From Papilionanthe hookeriana x Papilionanthe teres (Eukaryota; Streptophyta; Magnoliopsida; Asparagales; Orchidaceae), in assembly GCA_022702705.1 (NCBI GenBank), contig CM040427.1, positions 17,755,625-17,819,624 of the forward strand: 64,000 nt of DNA, in the 5' to 3' direction. Positions 45,572 through 58,139 of the stretch are shown piece by piece. The first letter of the stretch is position 1; each line of letters starts with the position of its first letter. A program made the position numbers and the translations under genes. The notes beneath the pieces were generated by a model, which was not told the DNA's origin, did not search any database, and was given only the letters and a program-made list of their open reading frames with translations.

Positions 45572-46828
45572 TGACCCCGCTATATTATATGTATAGAATT
45601 GTAATTATTTATGTTGTGGATGCTACGCAAGTATACGTATCGTATCAAGTAATACAGGGCTCTAGTGGAGTCCTGGTTATCGATCCCACAAGGAAAGAGA
45701 AAATTAAATAACAACTAATTTTAAAATAATAATAATAATAATAATAATAAAACTAGTATACGAAAATTTGGAATTCTAAATTTAAGCGCAATAAAGTAAA
45801 CTAAGTATTCTAATCAGGTAACTTAACTAAGTAGAGAATTAATACGTATTTAAAAGTGCAGGAAATTAAACTAAATAAGTCTTAACTATTTAGAGAAAGT
45901 ATCTTTCCCCTTGTTTAGAAATTTAAGTGATTGATGAATTTAAATAGATAATTTTAAGGTATTGTGACAAATAGAGCATTCCTATTCTTTACCCTTTGGT
46001 CCAGTGTAAAGAATATCGACTAATCCTATGTTTGATTACCGAATCCGCGGCTAGGCCGGGAGGATACCGACCGCCACTTCGTAGCTCCCACGTTCCCCTC
46101 GCCCGAGGGCTAACATCTACACTTCAGCTCTCAAACAATAGGACCGAATTGAATATTTTAGCCTGTCACACTAAAATGCTCAATTCTACGCCCAGTGATA
46201 TTATTTCCCTATTTATTTGCACCTTCCTTCCAAGGCTTTTGAATTTCCCAAATATGAGATGTAATTTTTACTATAGTTGTAAATCAACACATTTTAACAA
46301 ATCAAATGGCCAGTTTGAAAAGTAAATTAAGTTTTAAGTAAAAATTATCACAATTTATTAATATATAAAAGTATCTCTATTTTAATTTCATCAAGTCACT
46401 TAATTTCATAAACAGGAGAAAGACTAAATAAACTACTCGAATGCATGGGAACTAAACTAAGCATGGATTTCATTTAAAGTTAAAAACAATAAATACAAAT
46501 ACTTATCTTGATTTATCCCTAAGCGTACTCCTCGTAGTTCCTTTCGACTCTTCCTTCCAAGACAAGCACGACTCACTAATTACTCACTAAACTCACTAAA
46601 GACACACAACCGCACACAAAAGACTAAAAGATTGCACACAACACAAAAAATAAAACACTTAGAACACAAATTAACACACTTAGAGATCGAATTTCGGCCT
46701 CTATATATGAGGTAAGCAAAGGTCCAAGAGGTGTGTAAGCATCTCTTCAAAAAGTGTCCAGTGTTCAATGTATCCGTGCCATTTGAACTAGCTCGCCGTC
46801 GGCGACGAACTACTCCGTCGTTGTCGAC
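45572..46828 (-). repeat. 3' LTR of the right-hand element, outer part
   Basis: Begins 'tgaccccgct' beside the primer-site remnant. Shares 'aatacagggctctagt', 'tgtcacactaaaatgctcaattc' (part) and the 'ctcccacgttcccctcgccc' block with the other Athila-like LTRs. On the minus strand a TATA-like 'tatatata' lies at 46702-46709, about 80 bases after the GC modules (46791-46828). Confidence 0.75.
46791..46828 (-). repeat. GC palindrome modules at the broken LTR edge
   Basis: 'gctcgccgtcggcgac' followed by 'ctccgtcgttgtcgac'. Same module type as at 54338-54513, 57587-57739 and 59428-59600. Confidence 0.75.
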
Positions 46829-49799
46829 CTCATTTTTGATGAGGTCTCCTCTTCTTCTTTAAGACTTAGGATCTAGCCTTAGGCTTTTCCTTTCGACTAA
46901 TCTTAGAGGACTAAAAGTGGAACCCACCCTTTAGAAATTTCAAACCACTTCTTAACTCCCCGCAAACTCCACAAACTCGACCGTAGACCCCTAATCACCT
47001 AGAGGGTCGAAATCAAATGTGGAAGTTTAAAGGATGAGTTCCTATAGACTCTTCGGCCTTAGGATCGCCTCGGCGGCCCGGTCCGGTGAGGGCTGACTTA
47101 CACATACACTACATTTATACACTACACTTTCACACACCTCCTAAAACCACACCCATACCAACCTTGATCGCCTGACTCAAAAAGGTGATTCACATGGATG
47201 TTCCTTAACCCCTAAGCCCTTGGCTAAGAGGGTTAGGAACAACATAATGGATGCCTCAAATGAGTCCCTTCATGGCTCATGTGGGCTTGATATGGCTTCA
47301 TGGCTCAACCAAAATGATTTCATTCCACTTACATTCACCTAATCTTCAATTTTGCAAATTTTCAATTTTTGACCCCCGGGACCCTACACCCGCTTAGCCT
47401 ACCCAAAACCCTTGAAACCATCTAAAATTTGCAAAATCACCTAAATTATCCAAAATTCCTCAAAATCAATCCCAAACATTCCCACATTACTCAAATTGAT
47501 CATCCATACCCAAAAATACCAAAAATTCCAAAAATACCTCCCAATACCCTCCAAATACCCAAAATACCCCTCTTAGCCAAAAAATCCAAAAATTCAGAAA
47601 ATTCCCAGAAAATTCCATAAAATCCCAAATATTCCTAATTTCATTTTCTTCAACTACACCATGGGCCAAGTTTGTCAATTTACCCCACTTTTATCAAAAT
47701 CCCCAATTTGACCCATTTTTAACCCTAAGTGAACCCAATGTCAAACCAAACCTACCCAATTGACCCAAATTCTGGTCCAATTCAATTCTAAACTTCAATT
47801 CAACATTCTCAACACCAATCTAGGCCAAATCCAAGTCCAATTTGATTGACATTTGGATCCAATTTCACTTTTGGCCTTAAAGCCCAATTTGGACCCATGA
47901 CCCAAACCTAACCCAAACTAACCCAATTCAACTCCAATTAACCCCAAATCTTTTCTAAACCTTCCTTAACATTCCCACAAACAAAACACTAACATGATTT
48001 GACCAAAATTTAGACCCAAACCCCACTCAAATTCAACCCAAAGCTAAAAGGCCCAATTTCGACCTAAACCCAAACCTAACCCAAATAAGCCCAAACCCCA
48101 AAATCAAAACCCAACCAAAGCCAAAACCTCTTTGAAACACTCCCATAAACATTTCCCAACATTTATTTTTACATCAATTTCAACCCTAGCCCAACATTGG
48201 CCCAAGTTAGCCCAATTTGACCTATATTGGCCCATTCACCAAGGAAGCCCAAATTCAACCCAATTCAAACCCAAATCACTCCCAACTTGCTTCAAATCAC
48301 TCATGACAAATCCATGAACTGAACCCAACATTTGTTTGGCCCAATCCTTCACAAAATTCCCATCCATAAATTTATTTTCAAACCAAAATCCCACTTTCTT
48401 AAACCTTCCTAAAAGCCCAAACTTCATGTTAAAGCCCATATGACAAATTCTTCTCATCATACCCTTAATTAAAATCATCCCTAAGTTCAAATCAATCATC
48501 AAATGGTTCCAAATCAAGCCATGTGCCAAATCCTATCAAATCACTCCTAAATTACCAAAATTCCTAAAAACCTCTTTCATGAAAGTCGACTTAGCTTTTT
48601 CCAAGCCAAAGGTGAGCCATGAAGTCATGCATGAGCCACATGTGAGCCATGAAAGCCTTGGACACTTCACCATACCCAAAATGGCAAGAAGAGGGGACCC
48701 TTTAATGATTCTCTTAAGAGTGATTAACCACTCCCATGTTTCCCCTAACTCTCGCTTAAGCTTAATCGTACTTGGATCGTGACTTGACCCCACTAATCAA
48801 GCTAATCCAAGTGACTTTCCCTTCAGCCTCAAATTGGTCTTGGAGGGTGAACCTAACCCAAAACCAAGGGTCGACCCATTTAGACCCCAAAACTAGCCCT
48901 TTCCCATTCCACTTTGATTCAAACCCTTTACACATGTCCATGGCCAATCGACCGCACAAACCCGCAACCCCGACCCACCCGGACCCGAGGGTGACCCATG
49001 CCCGCCGGCCAGCCGCCCGGGTCGCCGGAAAACACCATGGCCGAGACCTCGGGAGGAGCCAAACTTTGGAATTCCACCTCGCCGAGTCGCCCCATGCCCA
49101 ATGGCCACCATGGCCGTTCTTCCCTCGACCTAAGCAACTCGATCCCAAGCCCTAACTCCCCCTGGGAGGCCCTCCACCCTCTCCTATTTAAACATCACCT
49201 CCTCTCGGCCATGAGAGGTGCAAAAACCAGACCTTACTGAAACTCTGCCAAAATTGCTCCAGAGCATTCTCCATACTTAGAGCAGTTGATCCCCAGTGCC
49301 AATTTGCCCTAATCCCCACCAACAGAGCCCAATTTCTCACCAAAATTCCACCCAAAACCAGGACACTTCTCCACAAGTGGATCAATCCTCAAATTGATTG
49401 GTCCTACACCTTCACCGTACCAAGGGAAGAAGTCCACTAGCAAAAGCCCCCTCTCCAGGCCACCCATCTGTTCCAGACTCCATGCTTTGTGATCGAGCTT
49501 GGTCGAAATCATACCTAGGCAATTCACCAAACCAGGAGACTTCATCTGGAGCTTGCCGGATCCAATCGAAGGTTACACAACCCTCGGATCGAAGCCACAC
49601 TTCTCCGAGCAAAGGTATGAGCTAACTCTTTATCCCGAGCTTCTGGAGATTCTTCATTTCAAATGCCTTAATTTCAATGCATGATCACCGTATAGATGCA
49701 TTCGTCTCTTCAAGACGAATCCATAGAGCATAAGAACATGAAAATTCGTTGAGAAATGAGTGAGTTCTTAGGGTTTTAGTGTGGACGGTTCTCAGGTGA

Positions 49800-50000
49800 G
49801 GACGCTTGGGGACGATGAACGGATGCCGTTCATTCCATACACGCGCGGACGGATGGCCAGGATCGCGCCGGATGAGGAGACGGAACGATACAGCGGGCCC
49901 CTGGAGCACTGAGTTGGATGGCGGCGTCGAATCATAAAGCGCCACGCGGCGCTTCGGAGATGCTAAGGTTGACGCGGCGCCGATTCGGATAAATAGAAAA
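49800..50000 (+). promoter_or_regulatory. GC-rich island and TATA-like site in the Tat-like LTR
   Basis: CpG-rich text with 'cgcgccggatgagg', 'cgccacgcggcgcttcgg' and 'gacgcggcgccgattcgg', followed at about 49989-49996 by 'ataaatag'. This could be the LTR promoter. The homologous part of the other copy (43620-43830) has lost most CpGs. Confidence 0.35.
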
Positions 50001-51835
50001 ATAGGGATTTTCTTATTTATTTAATTCCCTAAACTTCAAAAATGCATAACTTTGTGTAGAAAAATCAGAAAAATAAAATAAAAATACCCTCTTGGTCAGT
50101 GAACAGAGGAGAATAATGTGGAAAAGAAATCATTTAATTTCATCAAGTATTTTATTTTTAATGATTTATTTACCCTCTCGCATTATTTTAATTCTCCATG
50201 CATATAAGAAATTCACCATGGCATGAGACCATAGGGCTTTGAAGCCTCTGAATTTGGGAACATTCCCCGAATTTTCCAAAGTCGAGGCCATCCCTATGAG
50301 AAGTTATTGATTTTTCAAATTCATGTTACCGTTTTGAGTATTTTAAATCCAATAATTAGCATGTTGTGAAATAAATTCTAGGAAAATTTGGTGATGTTTC
50401 TTATGACCAGTAGGACACTAGGAAAAATAGGTTTTGAATTAATTCACTTGAATAACCCTAATCGGCTTAAACACCCAAAATAGGTCCTTAATTAATTAGA
50501 GCTAATCATACACCAAATTGACTTGAAATCAATTCTCCACTGACCTTTAGGATCAGAGGAACCCACCATAAAAATTTGAAGTCAATTGGACTTGGTTAGC
50601 CCTACTAAATGGGTTGATTAAGCCATTTAGCCAATTTAAACTTTAAAAATTCATAACTTTCAAAATGCTTTTAAAAAATTCACCAAATTGGTTTTGGAGC
50701 CTCTCTGATATTAGGGGAATTTAAGAAAATTAAAATTTCAATTTTCTAAAAAAGTTAATTTTTTGCATTATTTTTATATTTTAATAAATAAAAAATAATA
50801 ATAAAAATCACAAAAATAATAAAATTCACTAAAATGTCACATTTTGAATTCTAATCACTTAGGAACAAACCCCATATTTTTTCTTAAGTCTCTATAATGA
50901 GATATTAAATTTTAAAGCCCTAAGGTAATTTTAAAATTTTAAAAAATGTATATTTCTAGTATTCCCATTAAAATAATTCTAATAAATCAAAGAAAAATCA
51001 AAAAATTGTAAAAATTGATTCTATGATTTCCTTGATATCAGAGAGATTTTTGAAAAATATAAAATTCATTTTTCAACCTTTATTTTATTTTTAAATTAAT
51101 TAATACTCCAAAACTCAAAATAATTATAATAAAAAGAATATAATTCAAAAAATCACCAAAATTGGTCCAACTGGTCCTCTGGTCATTAGGAATGTTCCAA
51201 AATTTTTTTAATGACAGAAACTTTCCCTTGGTCATATTATTAAATTTTCCTTGGAAATCCCTATTTTCCACCAAAAATAATTACATAAATAAATTAAATA
51301 CAGAAAAATCACATTTTCTCCTCTCATGTCTTTATTGACATATGAGTGAAGTCACATAAAAATTTCAAGTTCATTTAAGCTCAATTTAGTGAGTTATGAA
51401 ATTATTAAGCTTGAATGGCGAAATGGTAATTAAATTTTAATCTTTAATTAAAACTTTAGGCTTAATAAAATTAAAGAGTAAAATATTTGATCCTAATCTG
51501 ATTTGGATGATTGAAATTTAAATAATTAAAGGGTAGAAACCTATTAAACAATTTAAAAATAATTGAAATGAACTTTAATTAAATAATTGATTAAATTTGG
51601 AAGAATAATAAAATTGGAATTATTAAAATAAGGATATTATTAGGAAGAGATTTGTTCTTTAATTTAAGAATCCCTAAATTAATCATCTCAATAATATTTA
51701 TTTCCTAATTAAAATGATAATTCAAATTTAAGATTTAAAATGCTAAAAGACATAATCATTAAATTGAATTAAAGTTAAATTATTTAAATCAAACCCTTTT
51801 AAAATAAAATATTAAATTAAAATTAAAAATAAAAT

Positions 51836-52200
51836 TAAATTTAAATTTAAATTAAATTAAATTAAATTAAATTAAATTAAATTAAATTAAATTAAAACAT
51901 ATTAAATTAAATCAAATTAAATTAAATTAAATTAAATTAAAACATATTAAATTAAATCAAATTAAATTAAATTAAATTAAATTAAATTAAATTAAATTAA
52001 ATTAAATTAAATTAAATTAAATTAAATTAAATTGAATTAAATCAAATTAAATTAAAATCAAATTAAATTAAATTAAATTAAATTAAATCATATCAAATTA
52101 AATTGAATTAAATTAAATTAAATAATAGAATCAAGTTAAAATTAAAATCAAATTAAATTAAATTAAAATTAAAACTAAACCAAATTAAATTAAATTAAAG
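51836..52200. repeat. (AAATT)n microsatellite
   Basis: About 360 bp dominated by 'aaatt' pentamers, with interruptions such as 'aaacat' and 'aatcaa', two of which form a longer repeat unit at about 51893-51960. No coding potential. Confidence 0.95.
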
Positions 52201-53444
52201 TTAAATTGAATTAAAAATAACATCACCTAAGACATAAAGAAATTCAAAAATAAAACAACTTGAACACTATTCCAAACTTAAGCCCATTAATCGAAATTAA
52301 GTTAAATCATAAATCATTCGAACATCCATTTGCCCTCGAAAGATCTTGTTGTCATAACTCCTAAATGGAGTATTAAGTGAAGTGTTACTTCATTCATAAG
52401 ATATTCAAATGTCCTAGTTCACCGAGCAAGATAATAAACTCGAACTCCCTGGACGATTAATTCATTTGTATAATTAAATTCTCTCGACTTAAAATAATCC
52501 TAGAAATATCGAAAAGATGTTTAAGACTCGTCTTAAGCACTTCCTCGATATGATAGGATATTTATAAGAACAATTGAACTTAATTGTTCTTCGATGAAGA
52601 AAATCGTCCTCAAACCAAAATACAAGAAACTAGACGTCATAGAAGATGACTAGCTATAGGATTAGGAACTCGGTAGAAAACCATAACCCTTCCCTTAGCT
52701 TTACCTAGGAATCGCTTTAAATGCTTAAATATTCTAATCGTGTTTTAAGTGCAGCTTGGGATGACGGGAAGACCCTCCAGGTACGCTTTTATTTTATTGT
52801 AATTTACCTTATCGCAATTTATTTAATCGCATCGCACTTAGTTTTTCTCGCATGATAAACAACTCGTTGCATGAAAACCCACACATTTAGGATAGCCCCT
52901 AAAACCGAAACCAAAATTAAATTAAAAGTCATTGCAAGATAAAATTCACCGCCACAACATTTCAAAATATAAAACAACTTAAAATTTAATCACAAACAAA
53001 ACAACAAAACTACAACTACAACTAAATTAAAACGTCTTGTTGGATGATCGGGAGTACCTCGGATGATGTAACCTACGTGTTGCTAACGGGATTTCGTACA
53101 GTCTAAATGAAAGTGTGGAACTCATTCAGTTTAGTTTAGCAAATTCATCTGGACTAAGTGAATCCGATAAAAATAACAATGCCGGAAGGATGGAACCGTG
53201 GGATCTTAACCGGTGTTGTTATAATCAACTTTAAGATTTGTTTAATTAAAATATTAAAAAACACCCGGATTTTAAGATTTTCTCTAAACCAAAACACTTC
53301 TCTCATCTCCCGATTTATGATTTCTAAAACTAAACCTCTCGCAACAACAAGGAGCTTGGAGCACATGCTGCAGTATGGCCATCATCATCAAGCAAAATTC
53401 GGATCTACTTCAAGAAAACTCTCTTAGAATTAAATAACCAAGCC

Positions 53445-53640
53445 ATAGGATTTCGAGGTAGTTTGCCTAGTGCAACATAAATCCTCAACTTTTCATTAGG
53501 CATTTGCATGATCATGTCATGTAAATTAAGCCCTAACCGGTCTTAGGACTCCGAGGTAGTCATTCAGTACGACATAAACCCTCACATCTTCTGTGCTATT
53601 TGTATGATTTTATCATACAAATATAAGTCCTAACTAATTA
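53445..53640 (+). repeat. Diverged direct repeat of about 97 bp
   Basis: 'ggatttcgaggtagtttgcc ... cataaatcctcaac ... catttgcatgat' is echoed by 'ggactccgaggtagtcattc ... cataaaccctcaca ... tatttgtatgat', ending 'aagccctaac' and 'aagtcctaac'. Confidence 0.65.
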
Positions 53641-54335
53641 AAATCGGCAAGATTGAAATATCGGATAATATTAGGATTTTCTTATATCCGAGCCAAACAA
53701 TAGGATAGTTTGGGAAGTTGCCAAGATTCTTCTTGGATCCTCACCTTCTCCTACTTCTCTTCCTTTTGGACTCCCGAAAATAACCGTTCCAAATTTGATC
53801 CATTCCCTATTGAAATTTTCAAAATTCAATCCTTTCGAAAACCTTAAACTTTCAAATTCTCGAGAGCAAAACCACCGATCATTATCGAGAGTTTTCTTAA
53901 ATGATTCACTTCATTTAAGATGTAATTAACTATAGGGGCTTGCCCTTATATGGAACTTTAAGAACCTGAGTAATATAAACCCTGCTTAATTCATTTATAT
54001 TAAGCAGGGGAACTTGTCGGCTTATAAAATTGGTTCGTAGACCAAACGGATGTCACAAATCTCCTAGTTTATTTAATCGAGCCCCATCATCAAGCAGTGT
54101 GTCTATTCTTCGGGATAGATACACGGTTTGTGGTGCGGTGCTCATTTATATAAACTATTCTGGGATGCGAGATCGGTTTGATTTCATATCTTAAAACTTT
54201 TAAACTTAAAATTACTTTCAAAATCAAATGTTATCTTTTAAACTATATATTTAAATTAAATTTAAAATATAAAAAATTCACCGAAAATTTCTGTAGGCGA
54301 CTCCCTTTTCAAAATAAAACACATAACCTAAAAAT

Positions 54336-54691
54336 ATGCCGACAGCTGTCGGCGAGGCTTCTAGAAGATCTTCAAACCGCGCTATCTCGCTGTCGGCGGG
54401 CTCGGGCTCGCTGTCAGCGAGATAGTTATAAATCCTTCAAAAATGTCTCCTCGTAACCTCGCCATCGGCGGGCTCGATCTCGCCATCGGCGGGCTCGATC
54501 TCGCCGTCGGCGACTCAGCACAAATTGCATTATTTTCTTCCTTTTTGCTCCAAATCCGCTCCTTTTTATGATTTTTGCTTTTATCACCTAAATTCTCCAT
54601 TCCCGCAATAAAATAAAGAAAATACCTTTCTTTAAAGTGCAATTTCATCAAAAATAGAGTATGAATTTCTTAATAAATTTTTTAGTGATCA
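54336..54691 (-). repeat. 3' LTR of the right-hand element, inner (U3) part
   Basis: On plus it ends 'ttagtgatca' at 54691, next to the polypurine tract. It carries the GC modules at 54338-54513 and 'ctttaaagtgcaatttcatc' text shared with the other LTRs. Its other side is the Tat-like insertion. Confidence 0.75.
54338..54513 (-). repeat. GC palindrome modules in U3
   Basis: Begins with a perfect 16-bp palindrome GCCGACAGCTGTCGGC (54338-54353). Then follow at least six copies of CTCGCCATCGGCGGG / CTCGCTGTCAGCGAG-type 15-mers, in a direct order alternating 'ctcg' and 'gggctcg' ends. Confidence 0.85.
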
Positions 54692-54706
54692 AAATCCCCC
54701 AAACTT
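54692..54706 (-). promoter_or_regulatory. Polypurine tract
   Basis: Plus text 'aaatcccccaaactta' reads TAAGTTTGGGGGATTT on the minus strand, beside the LTR start. It matches the tract at 14094-14109. Confidence 0.8.
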
Positions 54707-56049
54707 ACTTATTACTCGTCCTCAAGTAATTTTAATATCGCATAAAAAATAATGATTTCTCTAGTAAGATTTTTCAATTCAAATAAACTATGAATTAGAT
54801 TAATTAATATAATAAAGTTAAATAAAAATAATTCATGTAATTTTAATTAATTTTATAGAAATAAATTATTTAGTTATCAGGTCTAAGATTTCTAGCTTAC
54901 TATTTATTTCAGGAATGACTATATTTAAAAGAATAACTACTTAAGATATTCATATGATAAGAAATTCAAGAAAACACTATTAGGTAAAATTCTAATCCAT
55001 AAACATAAGTTTGGAAATATCTAAGTTTTTCCCTTTAGGTTAATTCAAATGAAGCCAATTTTTGATAAGGCATCTCCTCAAGCTTCTCCTCATTTTTCTT
55101 TTTTTCTTTTTCTTTTTTTTTTTCTTTTTCTTTTGAGGATTACTGTATCTGGAGAGTCTGTTAATAATTTTGAACTTCATTTTCATCTTCCTAAATTTGA
55201 AACTTAGGAATATTCTTTAGCTTATATATACTTCATAGTTTTTTACTTTATTGATTTTCAATCTTTTCTTTTTCACTTGAATACTTATGAATTTTAATTT
55301 TAGAATATAGTTTTCCTTACTAAAAATAGTTTACTATATTCTTATTCCCTTTAACCAAATATTTTATTCTATTTAATTAATTAAAGCACTAGAAATATTT
55401 CATTTAACCTTTTATAATAATTAAATAAAATAATTCATATTAATTAAATTGAAAAATTTGCTATAAAAATCATTTTATAATAATTTGAAAATAGAAATTG
55501 AGAACAAGTTAATAACTAAATTTGTATTTTACTCCCCCCCAAACTTAAATTTTTATATCTATTCTAAATAATGAAAAAGGGAAAGTAAATAAATCATACC
55601 TTAAGTTTAGGTATTTCTTTTCTTCGAAATTTTTGCAGGCTTTTTCATTTTTCATCGAACCCGTATCGTTAAGTATTCTCCATATATATATAACAATTTA
55701 AAGAAAATGCAGGGATAAAATCTAAGATAAGTATTAACTATAACAATTAAAATTAACTCTACACTACACATATGAATTACTAACATATTAAAAACATTGA
55801 ACTAACAGATTAACAATTTTACAACTTAAAACAATACGTAATAAAAAACATATTAAAGAAAACTAACATCCTATTTAACATAAAAACAAATGTAATTAAC
55901 TAACACAAAAACAATAACTAAACTATTATCACAATTCAAGCAAATAATCTAACAAACATCCAATGTCTCAAAACATAAAGTACTGAATATTACAAATATA
56001 TAAAGTCTTCAAAATAACTTAACATCAAACAAATAAAACAAATAAAGTA
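54707..56049 (-). other. 3' noncoding interior of the right-hand element
   Basis: AT-rich. A second polypurine tract lies at 55533-55549 ('tccccccccaaacttaaa' type on plus). The purine-rich block (minus strand) at about 55058-55175 includes 'ggcatctcctcaagcttctcc' in part and 'gaggattactgtatctgg'. No gene supported. Confidence 0.65.
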
Positions 56050-57231
56050 CTAATCTTCAGCACCAAAGTCCCAGGCTATATCATCTCCTCCCTGATCTGT
56101 AGGCTGAGAAGACTGAGCAGGATGATACTGTGAATATCGGGGGCACTCGAGAAAGACAACATCTAAATCACCACTCCTATAACGACGTTCAGCCTTCATA
56201 GTATGCAATCTCGTATTCCGAATGTCGCTGGAGATATTCGCTATCATAATCATGTCTCCTCTCCAGATTATCAATTCTTTGATCAAAATGATCAAATCTT
56301 CTCCCCATTGTTTCTCCAAACTGCTCAAAACTTCTCCTATGCAATGTCAATTCATTCATCAGATCTTGTAGGGTAGGGGTGGTAGGCTCAGGAGGTTCAT
56401 GGCTAGTAGAGGGTATATCTCTACTCGACCGAGTGAAATAACTTCTTACTTCGCTCTCCACCCTTCATGAGATTCATACTTCTTAATATTGGCATACTGT
56501 GAGTGGTTTCATTGGTTCTACTCATTCTTCATTATCTCTAGCCTCAACTCCGGAGAGTTGGCGAGTGTAAAAATTAATCCAGTGGTGTCCCAATCCAGCT
56601 CCACTCTCATTTCGAGGAGTGGCCGGGATGTTTCGATAAATAATTCTCCCGATGTTGATGCTTCGTTATTCCGAATACGAATTCGAACTGCTCTATCTCG
56701 TGTTACCTCACTCGTGGTGATATGTGGGTAACGAGTAGAACAAATAAAGTAATGCCGAGCTTTGAGATCGCATTTAATTTAGAAAGAGGAAAATTCACTC
56801 TTTCCTACCGCTTAATTTTCCAAACTCCGGTCCCATCGATGAGAAAGTTAATGACTTCCTCCAAGTGGTCCTTCCATCGTTCCAAAGTTTCATACTCGCT
56901 AAAGTGCGAGTCATGAACTTCATAGAACGCGTTACTTCTTGCAGCATTGAAATCTATAAAAAATCCTCGTACCTTTATCGGTGCATCTTCGACGGCAGTT
57001 AAATTGGCATAAAATTCTTTAACCACTTCTACAAATGCTCTATCGAACGTAACGTAAATTCTCCCAACCTCGTTCCTTAATAATCCGCTCTACTTCTCCT
57101 CCCGGATTTTTGAAAAGCCGATCAGCAATGCACTTTCTTCCTTGAATATTTTCAAACTATTTAGTCTGTGCTCGTGCATTGATGAATCGGTCTTCGACAA
57201 ATTCTACTCGACGTTTTTGTCGTGAAGCCAT
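56050..57231 (-). pseudogene. Second plant-transposon-protein ORF (Transposase_32-like), frameshifted
   Basis: ATG at 57231 (MASRQKRRVEFVEDRFINAR), stop at 56050. Segments lie in different frames: VVKEFYANLTAVEDAPIKVRG near 57028-56960, WKDHLEEVINFLIDGTGVW near 56860-56815, then MGRRFDHFDQRIDNLERR and YLQRHSEYEIAYYE near 56300-56190, and an acidic end (WDFGAED). YLQRHSEYE and the general order match the ORF at 11420-12568. The central part is a predicted coiled coil by its heptads. At least two frameshifts and several stops make it inactive. Function in Athila-like elements is not established. Confidence 0.7.
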
Positions 57232-58139
57232 ACGATCGATCTGTGAAAATCATGAAAATTTTCACTAAACTTAAAAATAATCCTAAGAAGGCTTCCTACA
57301 ACATTTATAAGCAATTTAAATTAAATTCCATGGATTTCCACCAAATATTTCTTCCATATTTTGATTTTTCCCAAAATTTGCAATGTGGTGAAAATACATG
57401 GTGAAAATCAAAAATTTTTGCATAGGAGTGAAGCACTTACCAAGAGAAGATGAAATCTGGTGTTTTTGAGTGATAAAATTGCTTCAAATCCAAGATCTCT
57501 CAAGCCCTAGGTCGGTTTTTGCGAAAATGGGAGGTTGGGGATGATGAATAGTGTTTTTGATCGGTCAAATATATGTTTTTCCCGACCTCGCTGTCAGCGA
57601 GATTTTTCTCGCCGTCGGCGAGCTAATATTTTTTTGGAACCAAAAACTCTCGGAAAAATCCGTCGTCGGCGAGAAATTCTTCGCTGTCGCCGAGATCGAT
57701 CTCGTCGTCGGCGGGATTTTTCTCGCTCGTCGGCGAGATTCCAAAAATTTTAAAATTTTTGAAATTCGTCACTCATTTTCGTCCTTAATTTGCCTTATAT
57801 TATATTTCCGATCACATCATTTATTTATTAATTTAATATGAAGATTAACTACTTATACATAAACAAATTCACACAACACAACAAATTAACTTTAATATTG
57901 AAATCCATGAGATATACAAACTAACATAATTTTAGACTCTATAATCAAACTTCAAACTTCAATCCTTACTACTAATCAGCATCGCAAACTAATCCACGAC
58001 TCACTAAATGCTGATACAAAACTATGACGCATATCTCAATTAGGTTTGAGATATTCAAATCATCACTCCACACATAATAAAATCTAAATCAAATCAAATA
58101 ACATCAATACAAACATACTATGGAAATCTTTACTACTAC
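57232..58139 (-). other. Spacer between the two downstream ORFs
   Basis: Noncoding. It holds a leader whose minus-strand text ends 'tcatcttctcttgg' before the ORF start, and GC modules at 57587-57739. Plus-strand arginine-rich frames at 57535-57841 are read from these modules and are not genes. Confidence 0.5.
57587..57739 (-). repeat. GC palindrome modules upstream of the second ORF
   Basis: About seven copies of the 15-mer CTCGCCGTCGGCGAG and variants (ctcgctgtcagcgag, ctcgtcgtcggcggg), 350-500 bases upstream of the ATG at 57231. The 15-mer is palindromic except for its middle base. Confidence 0.85.

Larger units (their letters stand above)
46829..54335 (+). mobile_element. Long Tat-like LTR with primer-site remnant, inserted in an Athila-like LTR
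   Basis: About 7.5 kb without genes, homologous to the split LTR at 30617-45270. From left: C/A-rich 'cccaaatt' text (47300-48560), a GC-richer part (48900-49980), AT-rich text, an (AAATT)n tract (51836-52200), further LTR text and the end block 'gtagaccaaacggatg' (54041). A primer-site remnant 'taggcgactcc' lies at 54294-54304. The many overlapping frames at 48236-49685 on both strands are composition artefacts. Both sides continue the same Athila-like LTR. Confidence 0.6.

Noticed and set aside
48236..49685. Many overlapping open frames of 60-130 codons on both strands
   Set aside because: They overlap on opposite strands, share no family motif and lie in the GC-richer part of a Tat-like LTR with skewed composition. 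The homologous LTR at 39599-41839 does not keep them.
56489..57000. Plus-strand frames of 64-80 codons
   Set aside because: They are antisense to the plant-transposon-protein pseudogene and have no motif of their own.
57535..57841. Arginine-rich open frames
   Set aside because: They are read directly through the CTCGCCGTCGGCGAG modules, which lack stop codons, and vanish outside them.
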